NCBI RefSeq assembly: GCF_900183385.1
Contig: NZ_FXUT01000001.1
Span: 310,001 to 374,000 of the forward strand
Reading direction: 5' to 3'
DNA from: Listeria costaricensis
GTDB taxonomy: Bacteria; Bacillota; Bacilli; Lactobacillales; Listeriaceae
Length of the DNA stretch: 64,000 bases
Shown here: positions 38,367 through 45,898 of the stretch, one piece after another
Position numbering within the stretch: the first letter of the stretch is position 1
Layout of the letters: each line of letters opens with the position of its first letter
Made by a program: the position numbers and the translations under genes
Notes under the pieces: generated by a model
What the model saw: the letters and a program-made list of their open reading frames with translations, nothing else
Database searches by the model: none
What the model was told of the DNA's origin: nothing

Positions 38367-38572
38367 CGTATGTGACAACGTGGTACCACCCAACTTGAGA
38401 CTTCATTTCATAACGGCTTTGACACCGGCCGTACCATTTCCTGTACAGCGTGACTCCTGGATGTAATTCGGTCTACTCCATATATATCGGTTCACAGCAC
38501 CACCGACTCTCTTAAATAGGGATGGATGACCTACTTCGTCCAATCATTGTCATTTACATTCTTTAATTGATA
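38334..38572 (-). promoter_or_regulatory. tyrS: Tyrosine T-box riboswitch leader
   Basis: The minus strand holds the T-box sequence GGGTGGTACCACG at 38391-38379, followed by the attenuator. Stem I lies upstream, with AGAGAGTCGGTGG and GTAGACCGAATTACATC; the TAC at 38465-38463 in GAATTACAT is a plausible Tyr specifier. Uncharged tRNA-Tyr would pair with it and with TGG of the T-box to favour the antiterminator. Confidence 0.92.
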
Positions 38573-38578
38573 TTATTC

Positions 38579-38608
38579 TTTATATCATGCTAGTCAAACA
38601 CTTGTCAA
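38579..38608 (-). promoter_or_regulatory. Sigma-A promoter of the tyrS T-box transcript
   Basis: TTGACA, 18 bases, TATAAA on the minus strand. It starts just after ccpA, which has no clear terminator, so read-through from ccpA is possible. Confidence 0.65.
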
Positions 38609-38622
38609 GCTGCCTTTGATTC

Positions 38623-39624
38623 TTACTGCTTAGTCGAACCGCGCAATTTCTCACTATGTGGTAAAATAACGGTTCTTTCATCTACTTCTTCGTTCGTCAT
38701 CAGTTTTGTCAAAAGACGCATGGCCACAGCACCGATATCATAAAGAGGCTGTACGATGGTCGATAATTGCGGACGGCTCATCAGTGTCAGCTTGGTATTG
38801 TTGCTTGTCATTACTTCAAGCTCTTCCGGCACATTCACACCTTCATCTAGCGCAGCATTTAAAATGCCGATTGCCAGTTCATCTTCAGAAGCAATCACTG
38901 CATCCGGTTTTTGAGCAAGTTTTGAAAGCTCTTGCCACGCTTTGACTCCCGCATCATAATTATAATCAGATTCTACAATCAAGGACTCATCAAATGAAAG
39001 GCCTGCTTCTTTGAGCGCTTGTTTGTAGCCTTCTAATTTTAATTCACGATTGACAGGCTCTTCCAGTGATCCACTGACAAAGGCGATGCGTTTCCGACCG
39101 TTATCAGCAAAACGTTTCACAGCAGATTTTGTTGCTTCCAGATAATCAATATTAACAGAAGCCAGTTTGTTTTCCAAGTCAACTGCCCCAGCAAGTACAA
39201 CTGGTGCCGGCGAACGGTCAAACTCTTCTTGCAACTGGTCCGTAATTTTTTCACCCATGTAGATAATTCCGTCTACTTGTTTGCCAAGCAACGTATTAAG
39301 CACTTGAAGTTCTTTGTCTTCATTCTCATCTGAACTACTCAAAATGATATTGTACTTATACATAGTCGCAATATCTTCAATTCCTCGTGCAAGCTCTGCA
39401 TAGAAGACATTGGAAATATCCGGAATAATGACTCCTACTGTCGTTGTCCGCTTGCTGGCAAGACCACGCGCTACCGCATTCGGACGATAACCCAATTGAT
39501 TGATGACATCCAACACCTTTTTACGTGTTACAGGTTTCACGTTCGGATTGCCATTAACGACACGCGATACTGTTGCCATTGACACGTTTGCTTCACGTGC
39601 AACATCATAAATCGTTACATTCAT
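38623..39624 (-). CDS. ccpA: Catabolite control protein A
   Basis: LacI-family master regulator of carbon catabolite control; binds cre sites with HPr-Ser-P. The 333 residues begin [20 protein letters not shown], the DNA-binding helix-turn-helix, then the hinge helix [16 protein letters not shown], and a periplasmic-binding-like core with [15 protein letters not shown] and [22 protein letters not shown] 39624 lies ten bases after GGAG; GTG 39633 is less likely. Upstream of it is a near-perfect cre at 39675, suggesting autoregulation. Its targets may include pyk, ald and ackA in this window. Confidence 0.97.
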   Translation of the reverse strand: MNVTIYDVAREANVSMATVSRVVNGNPNVKPVTRKKVLDVINQLGYRPNAVARGLASKRTTTVGVIIPDISNVFYAELARGIEDIATMYKYNIILSSSDENEDKELQVLNTLLGKQVDGIIYMGEKITDQLQEEFDRSPAPVVLAGAVDLENKLASVNIDYLEATKSAVKRFADNGRKRIAFVSGSLEEPVNRELKLEGYKQALKEAGLSFDESLIVESDYNYDAGVKAWQELSKLAQKPDAVIASEDELAIGILNAALDEGVNVPEELEVMTSNNTKLTLMSRPQLSTIVQPLYDIGAVAMRLLTKLMTNEEVDERTVILPHSEKLRGSTKQ

Positions 39625-39674
39625 CTTTCTCACACTCCAACATTCAATTATTTTAACGGCGTTTATGTACCATT

Positions 39675-39688
39675 TGTAAACGTAAACA
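39675..39688. promoter_or_regulatory. cre-like site upstream of ccpA
   Basis: TGTAAACGTAAACA matches the consensus TGWAANCGNTNWCA at all informative positions but one. It is about 50 bases upstream of the ccpA start, next to a -10 box TAAAAT. Confidence 0.55.
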
Positions 39689-39843
39689 TTATTGCCTTCT
39701 CTTTATAATACGATAACTTTTCGAGAGATGCAATTGTTTTCACTTCTTATTTTCATTTATTTTCATAGAAAAACAGCATGATTTAAAGAAATACGATCTC
39801 AAAATTAGATATATCGAGTTTTATTCCCAAAAATGCGTAACGT

Positions 39844-39882
39844 AGAAAAAGGCTCGAACCGTCTACCACAAGTTCGAGCCTT
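39844..39882 (-). terminator. Terminator after aroA
   Basis: AAGGCTCGAAC / GTTCGAGCCTT, perfect 11-bp stem with 12-base loop, then TTTTC on the minus strand. Confidence 0.85.
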
Positions 39883-39889
39883 GAAAAAG

Positions 39890-40972
39890 TTAAATATTTT
39901 GTTTCATAAGGTTGGAAGAAAGAATTTCGTTCCAAAATGCGTCAAATTCTGGTAAATTCATCTGTTGTGCTGCGTCAGAAAGGGCCACGGCAGGATCTGG
40001 ATGCACTTCTGCCATAACGCCATCTGCATCGATAGCCAGAGCCGCTTTCGCACATGGGAGGAGCAGATCTTTGCGGCCAGTTGAATGCGTTACATCCACC
40101 ATTACCGGCAGATGGGTTTCTTTTTTCAAAATCGGTACAGCCGAAATGTCTAAGGTGTTCCGAGTCGCCTTCTCATAAGTCCGAATACCACGTTCACACA
40201 GGATGATTTGACCGTTTCCTTGTGACATAATATACTCGGCCGCTCCAATAAATTCTTCTATCGTTGCCGAAAGCCCCCGTTTTAACAAGATCGGTTTGTT
40301 GACACGACCTGCCTCTTTTAATAGTTCAAAATTCTGCATATTCCGCGCGCCGATTTGAATCACATCCACATAGTCTAGTGCTGTTTCAATATCAGCAGGT
40401 GTCACAATCTCACTGATCACACGCAGATCATATTCATTCCGAATGCGTTTCAAAATTTCAAGTCCTGGTACACCGAGTCCTTGGAAGTCATATGGGCTTG
40501 TCCGTGGTTTGAATGCCCCGCCACGAATAAATTTCAGTCCCTTTTCTTGAATTGCTGCTGCAACTTGCGCGACTTGATCATACGATTCCACCGAGCATGG
40601 ACCGAAAACGAAGATCTGTTCACCATCTCCAATTTTCACACCATCAACATCGACAATCGTATCCGCTTGCTTGCTTTTTCTAGAGACAAGCAGTGCTTTT
40701 GAATGATCCTCTTCTTGAAGTTCAAGACCCGCTTTGAAAATTTCTTTGAATAAATGCTCAATGGTCGAATCATCAAATGGACCAGCATTTTGTGCAACAA
40801 GCTGATTCAACATTTCACGCTCGCGAACTGGATCAAAGCGAAGTGATCCCTGCGCTCCTTTAATCTTGCCGATTTCTTGTACGAGATTCGCTCGCTCGCT
40901 TATTTTCTTTAGAAGCTCGATGTTTAGTGTGTCAACTTGATTTCTCAGCTCCTCTAAATGTGTATTGCCCAT
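39890..40972 (-). CDS. aroA: Bifunctional chorismate mutase / DAHP synthase
   Basis: First enzyme of the shikimate pathway, fused to chorismate mutase. The first 85 of 360 residues are an AroQ-type mutase ([20 protein letters not shown]...[14 protein letters not shown]). The rest is a type I-beta DAHP synthase with [41 protein letters not shown] and [12 protein letters not shown]. In this arrangement the mutase domain serves as a prephenate/chorismate sensor for feedback control. The Bacillus name aroA is used; it is not EPSP synthase. ATG 40972 follows GGAAGGAAA. Confidence 0.96.
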   Translation of the reverse strand: MGNTHLEELRNQVDTLNIELLKKISERANLVQEIGKIKGAQGSLRFDPVREREMLNQLVAQNAGPFDDSTIEHLFKEIFKAGLELQEEDHSKALLVSRKSKQADTIVDVDGVKIGDGEQIFVFGPCSVESYDQVAQVAAAIQEKGLKFIRGGAFKPRTSPYDFQGLGVPGLEILKRIRNEYDLRVISEIVTPADIETALDYVDVIQIGARNMQNFELLKEAGRVNKPILLKRGLSATIEEFIGAAEYIMSQGNGQIILCERGIRTYEKATRNTLDISAVPILKKETHLPVMVDVTHSTGRKDLLLPCAKAALAIDADGVMAEVHPDPAVALSDAAQQMNLPEFDAFWNEILSSNLMKQNI

Positions 40973-41016
40973 TTTCCTTCCACCCTTCTGCTTCAAAACC
41001 GCTAAGTTTACCAATC

Positions 41017-41045
41017 ATTATAACGGACATTTTCGCTTTTGTCAC
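41017..41045 (-). promoter_or_regulatory. Sigma-A promoter of aroA
   Basis: GTGACA, 17 bases, TATAAT on the minus strand, about 45 bases before the aroA start. Confidence 0.65.
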
Positions 41046-41156
41046 GATTACTTCTCTCACTTAATCGCTTTTAAGTGTTAAAGTAAATATGTATGAATTA
41101 TCTTATCATCCTTCCAAAAAGAATGCAACCTTTTATTTTTCATTTTTTAAAGCCAC

Positions 41157-41190
41157 AAAAAAAGAGACGCAGTCACCCGCATCTCTTTTT
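41157..41190 (-). terminator. Terminator after ytxH
   Basis: AAAAAGAGATGC / GCGTCTCTTTTT (one T-G pair) followed by a T run on the minus strand. Confidence 0.85.
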
Positions 41191-41207
41191 GTCAGAAAAA
41201 GCTTCAC

Positions 41208-41714
41208 TTATTTTTTCACAATTTTTTCTGCTGCATCTTTACCTTCTGCTGCAGTTTTTTGTACATCTTTTTTAGCAGAGTCTGCTGCTTTTTCTACATC
41301 ACTTGCAGCAGATTTTGCTTCGTCTTTCACTTTGTCAGCCGCTTTTTCAATGGCTTCTTTATCTTCGTCCGCATTTTTTTTGATTGTTTCTTTCACTGTT
41401 TTGCCTTGTTTGCTGACGGTATCAGCCACTTTGCCTGTCTTATCTTTTACAACACCGACAAAACCGCTTGCAGTACCGACTAATTGTTCTTTTTTGTCTT
41501 TGGCGACATTGCCGATTTCGATTCCTTTTTCATAAGCAACATCTTTCCATTCGTTGCCTTTTTCTTTTAGTGTACCCACTTGGTCATTTAAATCACCACG
41601 TAGTTCTTTACCAGATTTCGGTGCTAAAAGTAGCGCTGTGACTGAACCTACGATACCACCAATTAATCCACCAATTAGAAAATCTTTTACATTGATACCT
41701 TCTTTATCTGCCAT
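41208..41714 (-). CDS. ytxH: General stress protein YtxH with LEA-like repeats
   Basis: A 168-residue protein with a glycine-rich membrane segment (FLIGGLIGGIVGSVTALLLAP) and the YtxH-domain motif PKSGKELRGDL. The rest is highly charged Lys/Ala/Asp/Glu sequence with recurring units such as KDKTGKVADTV, EKAADKVKDEAKSAA and EKAADSAKKDVQKTAA, like LEA-type helices or apolipoprotein-like amphipathic repeats. In Bacillus ytxGH belongs to the sigma-B general stress regulon. ATG 41714 follows GGAGGG. It is 21 bases downstream of ytxG. Confidence 0.9.
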   Translation of the reverse strand: MADKEGINVKDFLIGGLIGGIVGSVTALLLAPKSGKELRGDLNDQVGTLKEKGNEWKDVAYEKGIEIGNVAKDKKEQLVGTASGFVGVVKDKTGKVADTVSKQGKTVKETIKKNADEDKEAIEKAADKVKDEAKSAASDVEKAADSAKKDVQKTAAEGKDAAEKIVKK

Positions 41715-41735
41715 CAGTAATCCCTCCAAAATTTT

Positions 41736-42188
41736 TTAGAATGTTTCTTCATGTGCCTCTTTTGCTGCTTGCTTTGCTGATTTATTCGCTTTGAACTTGT
41801 CACGGAATGCCAGTATCGAGTTGCTGATTGAAACAGCCTGAGCCAGCCGCGCCTCGTTCTCACCTACTTTATTCGTTGCAAGTGTTGCCAGTTGTCTGAC
41901 CGACTGACTTAAGCCGAGTAAAGAAGTCCCGATATCGCCAACAGCGTCAAATACAGGATCAACCTTGCCGACTTTACCATTGACATCTTCTAGCAGATCA
42001 TTGGTCTTGTCCAGCAGTTTCTCGGTTTGATCGGTAATTCCCTGTACTTCAACCGTTATTTTTTCAATAGACTTACTGACTTCCTCCATCGTCTGAGCAG
42101 TCGATTTCAACGTCTTACTTACAGAAATCGCAATCACTAGTAGTGCAATCCCCGCGATCAGTACCCCGATATATAAGATAACGATCAT
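41736..42188 (-). CDS. ytxG: DUF948 membrane protein YtxG
   Basis: A 150-residue protein with one N-terminal membrane helix (VILYIGVLIAGIALLVIAISVS) and a long amphipathic coiled-coil region (SKTLKSTAQTMEEVSKSIEK and on) typical of DUF948, which resembles methyl-accepting linkers but has no signalling tip. Function is unknown; it accompanies YtxH in the general stress response. ATG 42188 follows GGAGGTGTGGAC; a frame from 42233 would start upstream of the predicted transcription start. The sigma-B-type promoter directly upstream heads the ytxG-ytxH unit. Confidence 0.9.
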   Translation of the reverse strand: MIVILYIGVLIAGIALLVIAISVSKTLKSTAQTMEEVSKSIEKITVEVQGITDQTEKLLDKTNDLLEDVNGKVGKVDPVFDAVGDIGTSLLGLSQSVRQLATLATNKVGENEARLAQAVSISNSILAFRDKFKANKSAKQAAKEAHEETF

Positions 42189-42216
42189 GTCCACACCTCC
42201 ATATTCCTCGTTCACT

Positions 42217-42241
42217 TTACCCTTTTCAAGCATATGTAAAC
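42217..42241 (-). promoter_or_regulatory. Sigma-B-type promoter of ytxG-ytxH
   Basis: GTTTAC, 13 bases, GGGTAA on the minus strand, with the expected transcript start near 42209. Both boxes and spacing fit the Listeria/Bacillus sigma-B consensus. Confidence 0.7.
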
Positions 42242-42405
42242 GACGAGTAGTTCCTAAGTCGCGTAAAATCGTCCGCGGAAACCATCGTTAGCCTTATTTT
42301 AGCATGGAAACTAAAAAAAATAAACTAATAAGGAGCCGTCTCTATGAATTTGATTCTTTTCATGTAAAATAGAAAGTGAACTTATTTTTAAAGGAGGAAC
42401 ATATT

Positions 42406-43518
42406 TTGAGAGATCCACGCATTCAAACACTCGCACATAACCTGATTAATTACTCAGTAAAGCTTAAGAAAGGCGAAAAAGTACTCATTGAAAACTTTGG
42501 CTTGCAAACAGAATTTGTTGAAGCGCTGGTAGAAGAAGCTTATCAAGCCGGCGGATATCCTTTCGTCTCATTGAAAGAACCCAAAATCGATCGAGCACTA
42601 CTTTTAGGCGCCTCAGAAGAGCAGTACCAACAAGTCGCTCATTTTGAAGCCAATGTGATGAAAGAAATGGACGCATATATCGGCCTCAGAGCAGGAAATA
42701 ACATCAACGAACTATCGGATGTTCCAGCTGATAAAATGAAAATCAACGGTGCAACAGTTGGCAAAATGCATACAGATATCCGCGTGAAGAAAACCAAATG
42801 GGTCGTGCTAAGATATCCATCCTCTTCCATGGCACAACTATCTGGCATGAGTACGCGCGGCTTTGAAGATTTTTATTTCCAAGTTTGCAACCTTGACTAC
42901 AGTAAAATGAGTCACGCCATGGACGCACTTGTCGAGCTGATGAACCAAACCTATCAGGTGCGTTTAGTCGGACCGGGCACTGATCTGCGTTTTTCCATCC
43001 AAGATATTCCGGCTATCAAATGTGCAGGTGAATTAAATATTCCAGACGGCGAAGTTTATACAGCCCCTGTTCGCGATTCGATCAACGGAACATTATCTTA
43101 TAACACGCCTTCCCCTTACCAAGGCTTCGTATTTGAAAATGTCTCCTTCACATTTAAAGATGGGCAAATTGTCGAGGCAACCGCCAATGATACCGAACGC
43201 ATTAATCGCGTGCTAGATACAGATGCAGGAGCCCGTTTTATCGGCGAATTCGCCATCGGTGTCAATCCTTTCATTCACGAACCCATGCAGGACATTCTAT
43301 TTGATGAAAAAATTGAAGGCAGCTTCCACTTTACGCCTGGTCAGTGCTACGATGATGCATATAACGGCAATCATTCTTCCATTCACTGGGATCTCGTCAA
43401 TATTCAGCGTCCGGAATACGGCGGCGGCGAAATCTATTTTGACGATCGGTTGATTCGCAAGGACGGTCGTTTCGTGATTCCTGAACTTGCCTGCTTAAAC
43501 CCTGAAAATCTCCTATAA
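42406..43518 (+). CDS. ampS: Aminopeptidase AmpS (family M29)
   Basis: Cytosolic metallo-aminopeptidase of the thermophilic family M29. The 370 residues carry the conserved pieces: GEKVLIENFG, an acidic centre DGEVYTAPVRDSINGT, NTPSPYQG, ANDTERINRVLDTD, GEFAIGVNP, and the metal His-Asp cluster DDAYNGNHSSIHWDLV. The start is TTG 42406 after AAAGGAGG, giving the family N-terminus LRDPRIQTLA; upstream in-frame residues from 42376 precede this ribosome site and are not used. Monocistronic, convergent with the peroxiredoxin gene. Confidence 0.94.
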   Translation: MRDPRIQTLAHNLINYSVKLKKGEKVLIENFGLQTEFVEALVEEAYQAGGYPFVSLKEPKIDRALLLGASEEQYQQVAHFEANVMKEMDAYIGLRAGNNINELSDVPADKMKINGATVGKMHTDIRVKKTKWVVLRYPSSSMAQLSGMSTRGFEDFYFQVCNLDYSKMSHAMDALVELMNQTYQVRLVGPGTDLRFSIQDIPAIKCAGELNIPDGEVYTAPVRDSINGTLSYNTPSPYQGFVFENVSFTFKDGQIVEATANDTERINRVLDTDAGARFIGEFAIGVNPFIHEPMQDILFDEKIEGSFHFTPGQCYDDAYNGNHSSIHWDLVNIQRPEYGGGEIYFDDRLIRKDGRFVIPELACLNPENLL

Positions 43519-43590
43519 AAAAACGTGAAGCTGTTTAAGCCGAGATTCTATCATCAGATCTCGTGCAAAAATAGCTTCACGTTTTTCTTT
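43517..43590. terminator. Shared terminator of ampS and the peroxiredoxin gene
   Basis: AAAAACGTGAAGCT / AGCTTCACGTTTTT outer stem with an inner GAGAT/ATCTC hairpin, active on both strands. Confidence 0.9.
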
Positions 43591-44135
43591 TAAGAAAGCG
43601 TTTGTTCGCCTGGCTGCCAATCAATCGGGCAGAGACCGCCTGTTTGAAGAGCTTGCAAGACGCGTAGCACTTCGTCTACTTCCCGTCCCACATTATTATG
43701 ATGCACCACTTCGTATTGAATCTCGCCTTCCGGGTTAATGATGAACAGGCCACGCAGTGCTACGCCTTCCTCTTCAATCAACACCCCATAGTCGCTAGTT
43801 GTCTGGTGATTCATGTCGCTTGCCAGCGGGAACTTAAGCTGACCAATTCCACCTTCTTCAAGACGCATATTTGTCCAAATCAGATGGGAATGGATTGAGT
43901 CCGTTGAAACACCGATAATTTGCGTTTCCAGCCGCTCAAACTCCTCCGCTCTGGCCGACAAGGCAACAATTTCAGTTGGACAAACAAACGTAAAATCCAT
44001 TGGATAGAAAAACAAGACTGTCCATTTCCCATCTGCCAGTTGATCCTCTAGTTTGATTTTTCCAAATGTACGATCTGGCATCACTGCATCCAGTTCAAAA
44101 CGCGGTGCCGGCATGCCAACTAATCGTTCTGCCAT
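43590..44135 (-). CDS. Typical 2-Cys peroxiredoxin
   Basis: AhpC/TSA-family peroxidase of 181 residues. The peroxidatic Cys is in FYPMDFTFVCPTEIVALS near 51, and the resolving Cys in TGGLCPIDWQPGE near 169; GVSTDSIHSHLIW and a short C-terminal tail complete the typical dimeric type. No ahpF lies nearby, so it probably works with thioredoxin. It has the C-terminal region linked to overoxidation sensitivity only in part. Start is ATG 44135 or GTG 44138, both after GGAGGG. It adds to the tpx and methionine sulfoxide reductase genes in the window. Confidence 0.94.
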   Translation of the reverse strand: MAERLVGMPAPRFELDAVMPDRTFGKIKLEDQLADGKWTVLFFYPMDFTFVCPTEIVALSARAEEFERLETQIIGVSTDSIHSHLIWTNMRLEEGGIGQLKFPLASDMNHQTTSDYGVLIEEEGVALRGLFIINPEGEIQYEVVHHNNVGREVDEVLRVLQALQTGGLCPIDWQPGEQTLS

Positions 44136-44214
44136 CACTAGATCCCTCCAAGTTAGTAAAATATCTCACAAAAATCATTGTAATACAACGGCTCAGCTCT
44201 TGTAAAGCCGCTTT

Positions 44215-44251
44215 TAAAAACCGCCTCAACCCGTAATGGACTGAAGCGGTG
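44215..44251 (-). terminator. Terminator after murC
   Basis: ACCGCTTCA / TTGAGGCGGT, 9 bp with wobbles and a 12-base loop, then TTTTTAAAA on the minus strand. Confidence 0.75.
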
Positions 44252-44270
44252 ATGATAAGCTTTTAAACGA

Positions 44271-45611
44271 TTAATTGATGGCCCGTTGATCGGCCTCTGT
44301 ACGAATCTCTGTATGATCAAGAATTTTTTCATAAGCGGCCTGGAATTTTTGCACATCGCCTGCACCCATGAAAAGAATCACTGCATCATGATAGGGAAGC
44401 AGCTCTTCGGTATGATTTTCTTTGATTACATGGTGGCCTTTTGTCAGCTGTGCCAAATCTAGTATGGATAGATTCCCCGCTTTTTCACGTGCCGATCCAA
44501 AAATATCACAGAGATACACTTCATCCGCCATATTCAAACTATCTGCAAAGCCTTGTAAAAATGCTTGCGTACGTGTAAATGTATGGGGTTGGAAAACCGC
44601 CACTACCTGCCGATCTGGATATTTCTGCCGTGCTGCGTTGACAGTTGCACGAATTTCAGACGGGTGGTGGGCATAATCATCTACTAAAATTTGATATTTT
44701 TTCTCTGTGATGCTGAAACGCCGTTTGACGCCAGCGAAAGACAGAAGCTCATTTTTGACTTCTTTGACTGACAGATTTTCATACACACAAAGCGCAATGA
44801 CGCTCAGTGCATTCAATACGTTATGATCACCATATGTAGGAATCTCAAAAGTATCAATAAATTCACCTTGATGATACACGTCAAAAATCGTCCCAGTCGT
44901 TTGCTTGATTACATTTTTAGCTTGAAATTCATTTTCCGCGCCAAAGCCAAAATAAATAATCGGCACTTCCAATTCCAAGCGTCGCAATTGAAGATCGTCT
45001 CCTAGTGCAAAAACGGCTTTTTTCACTTGCTTGCCCAGTGTTTCAAACGCATTGAAAACATCGTCTACACTCTTGAAATAATCTGGATGATCCCAGTCAA
45101 TATTAGTCATGATGGCATAGGTCGGCTTATAGGCAAGAAAATGGCGCTGATATTCACATGCCTCAAGCGCAAAATAACCATCTTCCTTGGAGCCCCTACC
45201 AGTACCATCCCCGATCAGATAACTGGTGGGCGAAAGCGACTCAAGCACATGCGAAAGAAGCCCGGTTGTGGATGTTTTCCCGTGCGAACCAGTCACCGCA
45301 ATACTTGTATAGTCTTCAATCAGCTGCCCTAAAAACTTATGATAACGAATCACAGGTAGATCCATTTGAATCGCCCGTTCAATTTCTTCGTGCGTGTCAG
45401 GAAAAGCATTGCCGGCAATAATCGTCAGGCCTTCATGAATGTTTTCTGCTGAAAATGGTAAAATTTTGATGCCTTTATCTTCTAAAGCTTTTTGCGTAAA
45501 GAAATATTTTTCAACATCAGATCCTTGAATCTGATAACCTTTGTCATACATAATTTGAGCTAGGGCACTCATCCCTGCTCCTTTGATTCCAACAAAATGA
45601 TACACTGTCAT
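44271..45611 (-). CDS. murC: UDP-N-acetylmuramate–L-alanine ligase
   Basis: Cytoplasmic Mur ligase that adds L-Ala to UDP-MurNAc, starting the peptidoglycan stem peptide. In 446 residues: the UDP-binding loop [18 protein letters not shown], the ATP loop [17 protein letters not shown] near 108-118, [20 protein letters not shown], and the C-terminal domain with [14 protein letters not shown] 45611 has a GGGGG ten bases upstream. It is its own unit, the family's usual isolated position in Bacillus and Listeria near sftA. Confidence 0.97.
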   Translation of the reverse strand: MTVYHFVGIKGAGMSALAQIMYDKGYQIQGSDVEKYFFTQKALEDKGIKILPFSAENIHEGLTIIAGNAFPDTHEEIERAIQMDLPVIRYHKFLGQLIEDYTSIAVTGSHGKTSTTGLLSHVLESLSPTSYLIGDGTGRGSKEDGYFALEACEYQRHFLAYKPTYAIMTNIDWDHPDYFKSVDDVFNAFETLGKQVKKAVFALGDDLQLRRLELEVPIIYFGFGAENEFQAKNVIKQTTGTIFDVYHQGEFIDTFEIPTYGDHNVLNALSVIALCVYENLSVKEVKNELLSFAGVKRRFSITEKKYQILVDDYAHHPSEIRATVNAARQKYPDRQVVAVFQPHTFTRTQAFLQGFADSLNMADEVYLCDIFGSAREKAGNLSILDLAQLTKGHHVIKENHTEELLPYHDAVILFMGAGDVQKFQAAYEKILDHTEIRTEADQRAIN

Positions 45612-45786
45612 AATAATCGAACCCCCACTATTTACTTGGAAGAGGGTGTCTAGTAGATTGCTTTTTCAAGCAGTTAAACGTGATGTATTCTTCCCGTTTT
45701 TCTTAGACATCTTCTTACTTTTTCAGTTCATACTTCTACATTACCCAAATTTCATTTTTTCACAATTTTATATGAATCACCTGTAC

Positions 45787-45795
45787 ATTATAGCA
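45787..45795 (-). promoter_or_regulatory. Extended -10 promoter of murC
   Basis: TGCTATAAT on the minus strand, about 175 bases upstream of murC, implying a long leader in the otherwise gene-free stretch 45612-45898. I see no other feature there. Confidence 0.4.
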
Positions 45796-45898
45796 CTTTC
45801 CCTATGAATAGAAAAATCTTTCATCAAATTTGTGAAAAATGGCTTAGTTTTATCCTCGCGTTCCATTTTTCATTCACAGAGAAAGCATGCAGATAGTA

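Noticed and set aside
42376-42405. Ten extra N-terminal residues for AmpS
   Set aside because: They encode the AAAGGAGG ribosome site itself; TTG 42406 gives the family start.
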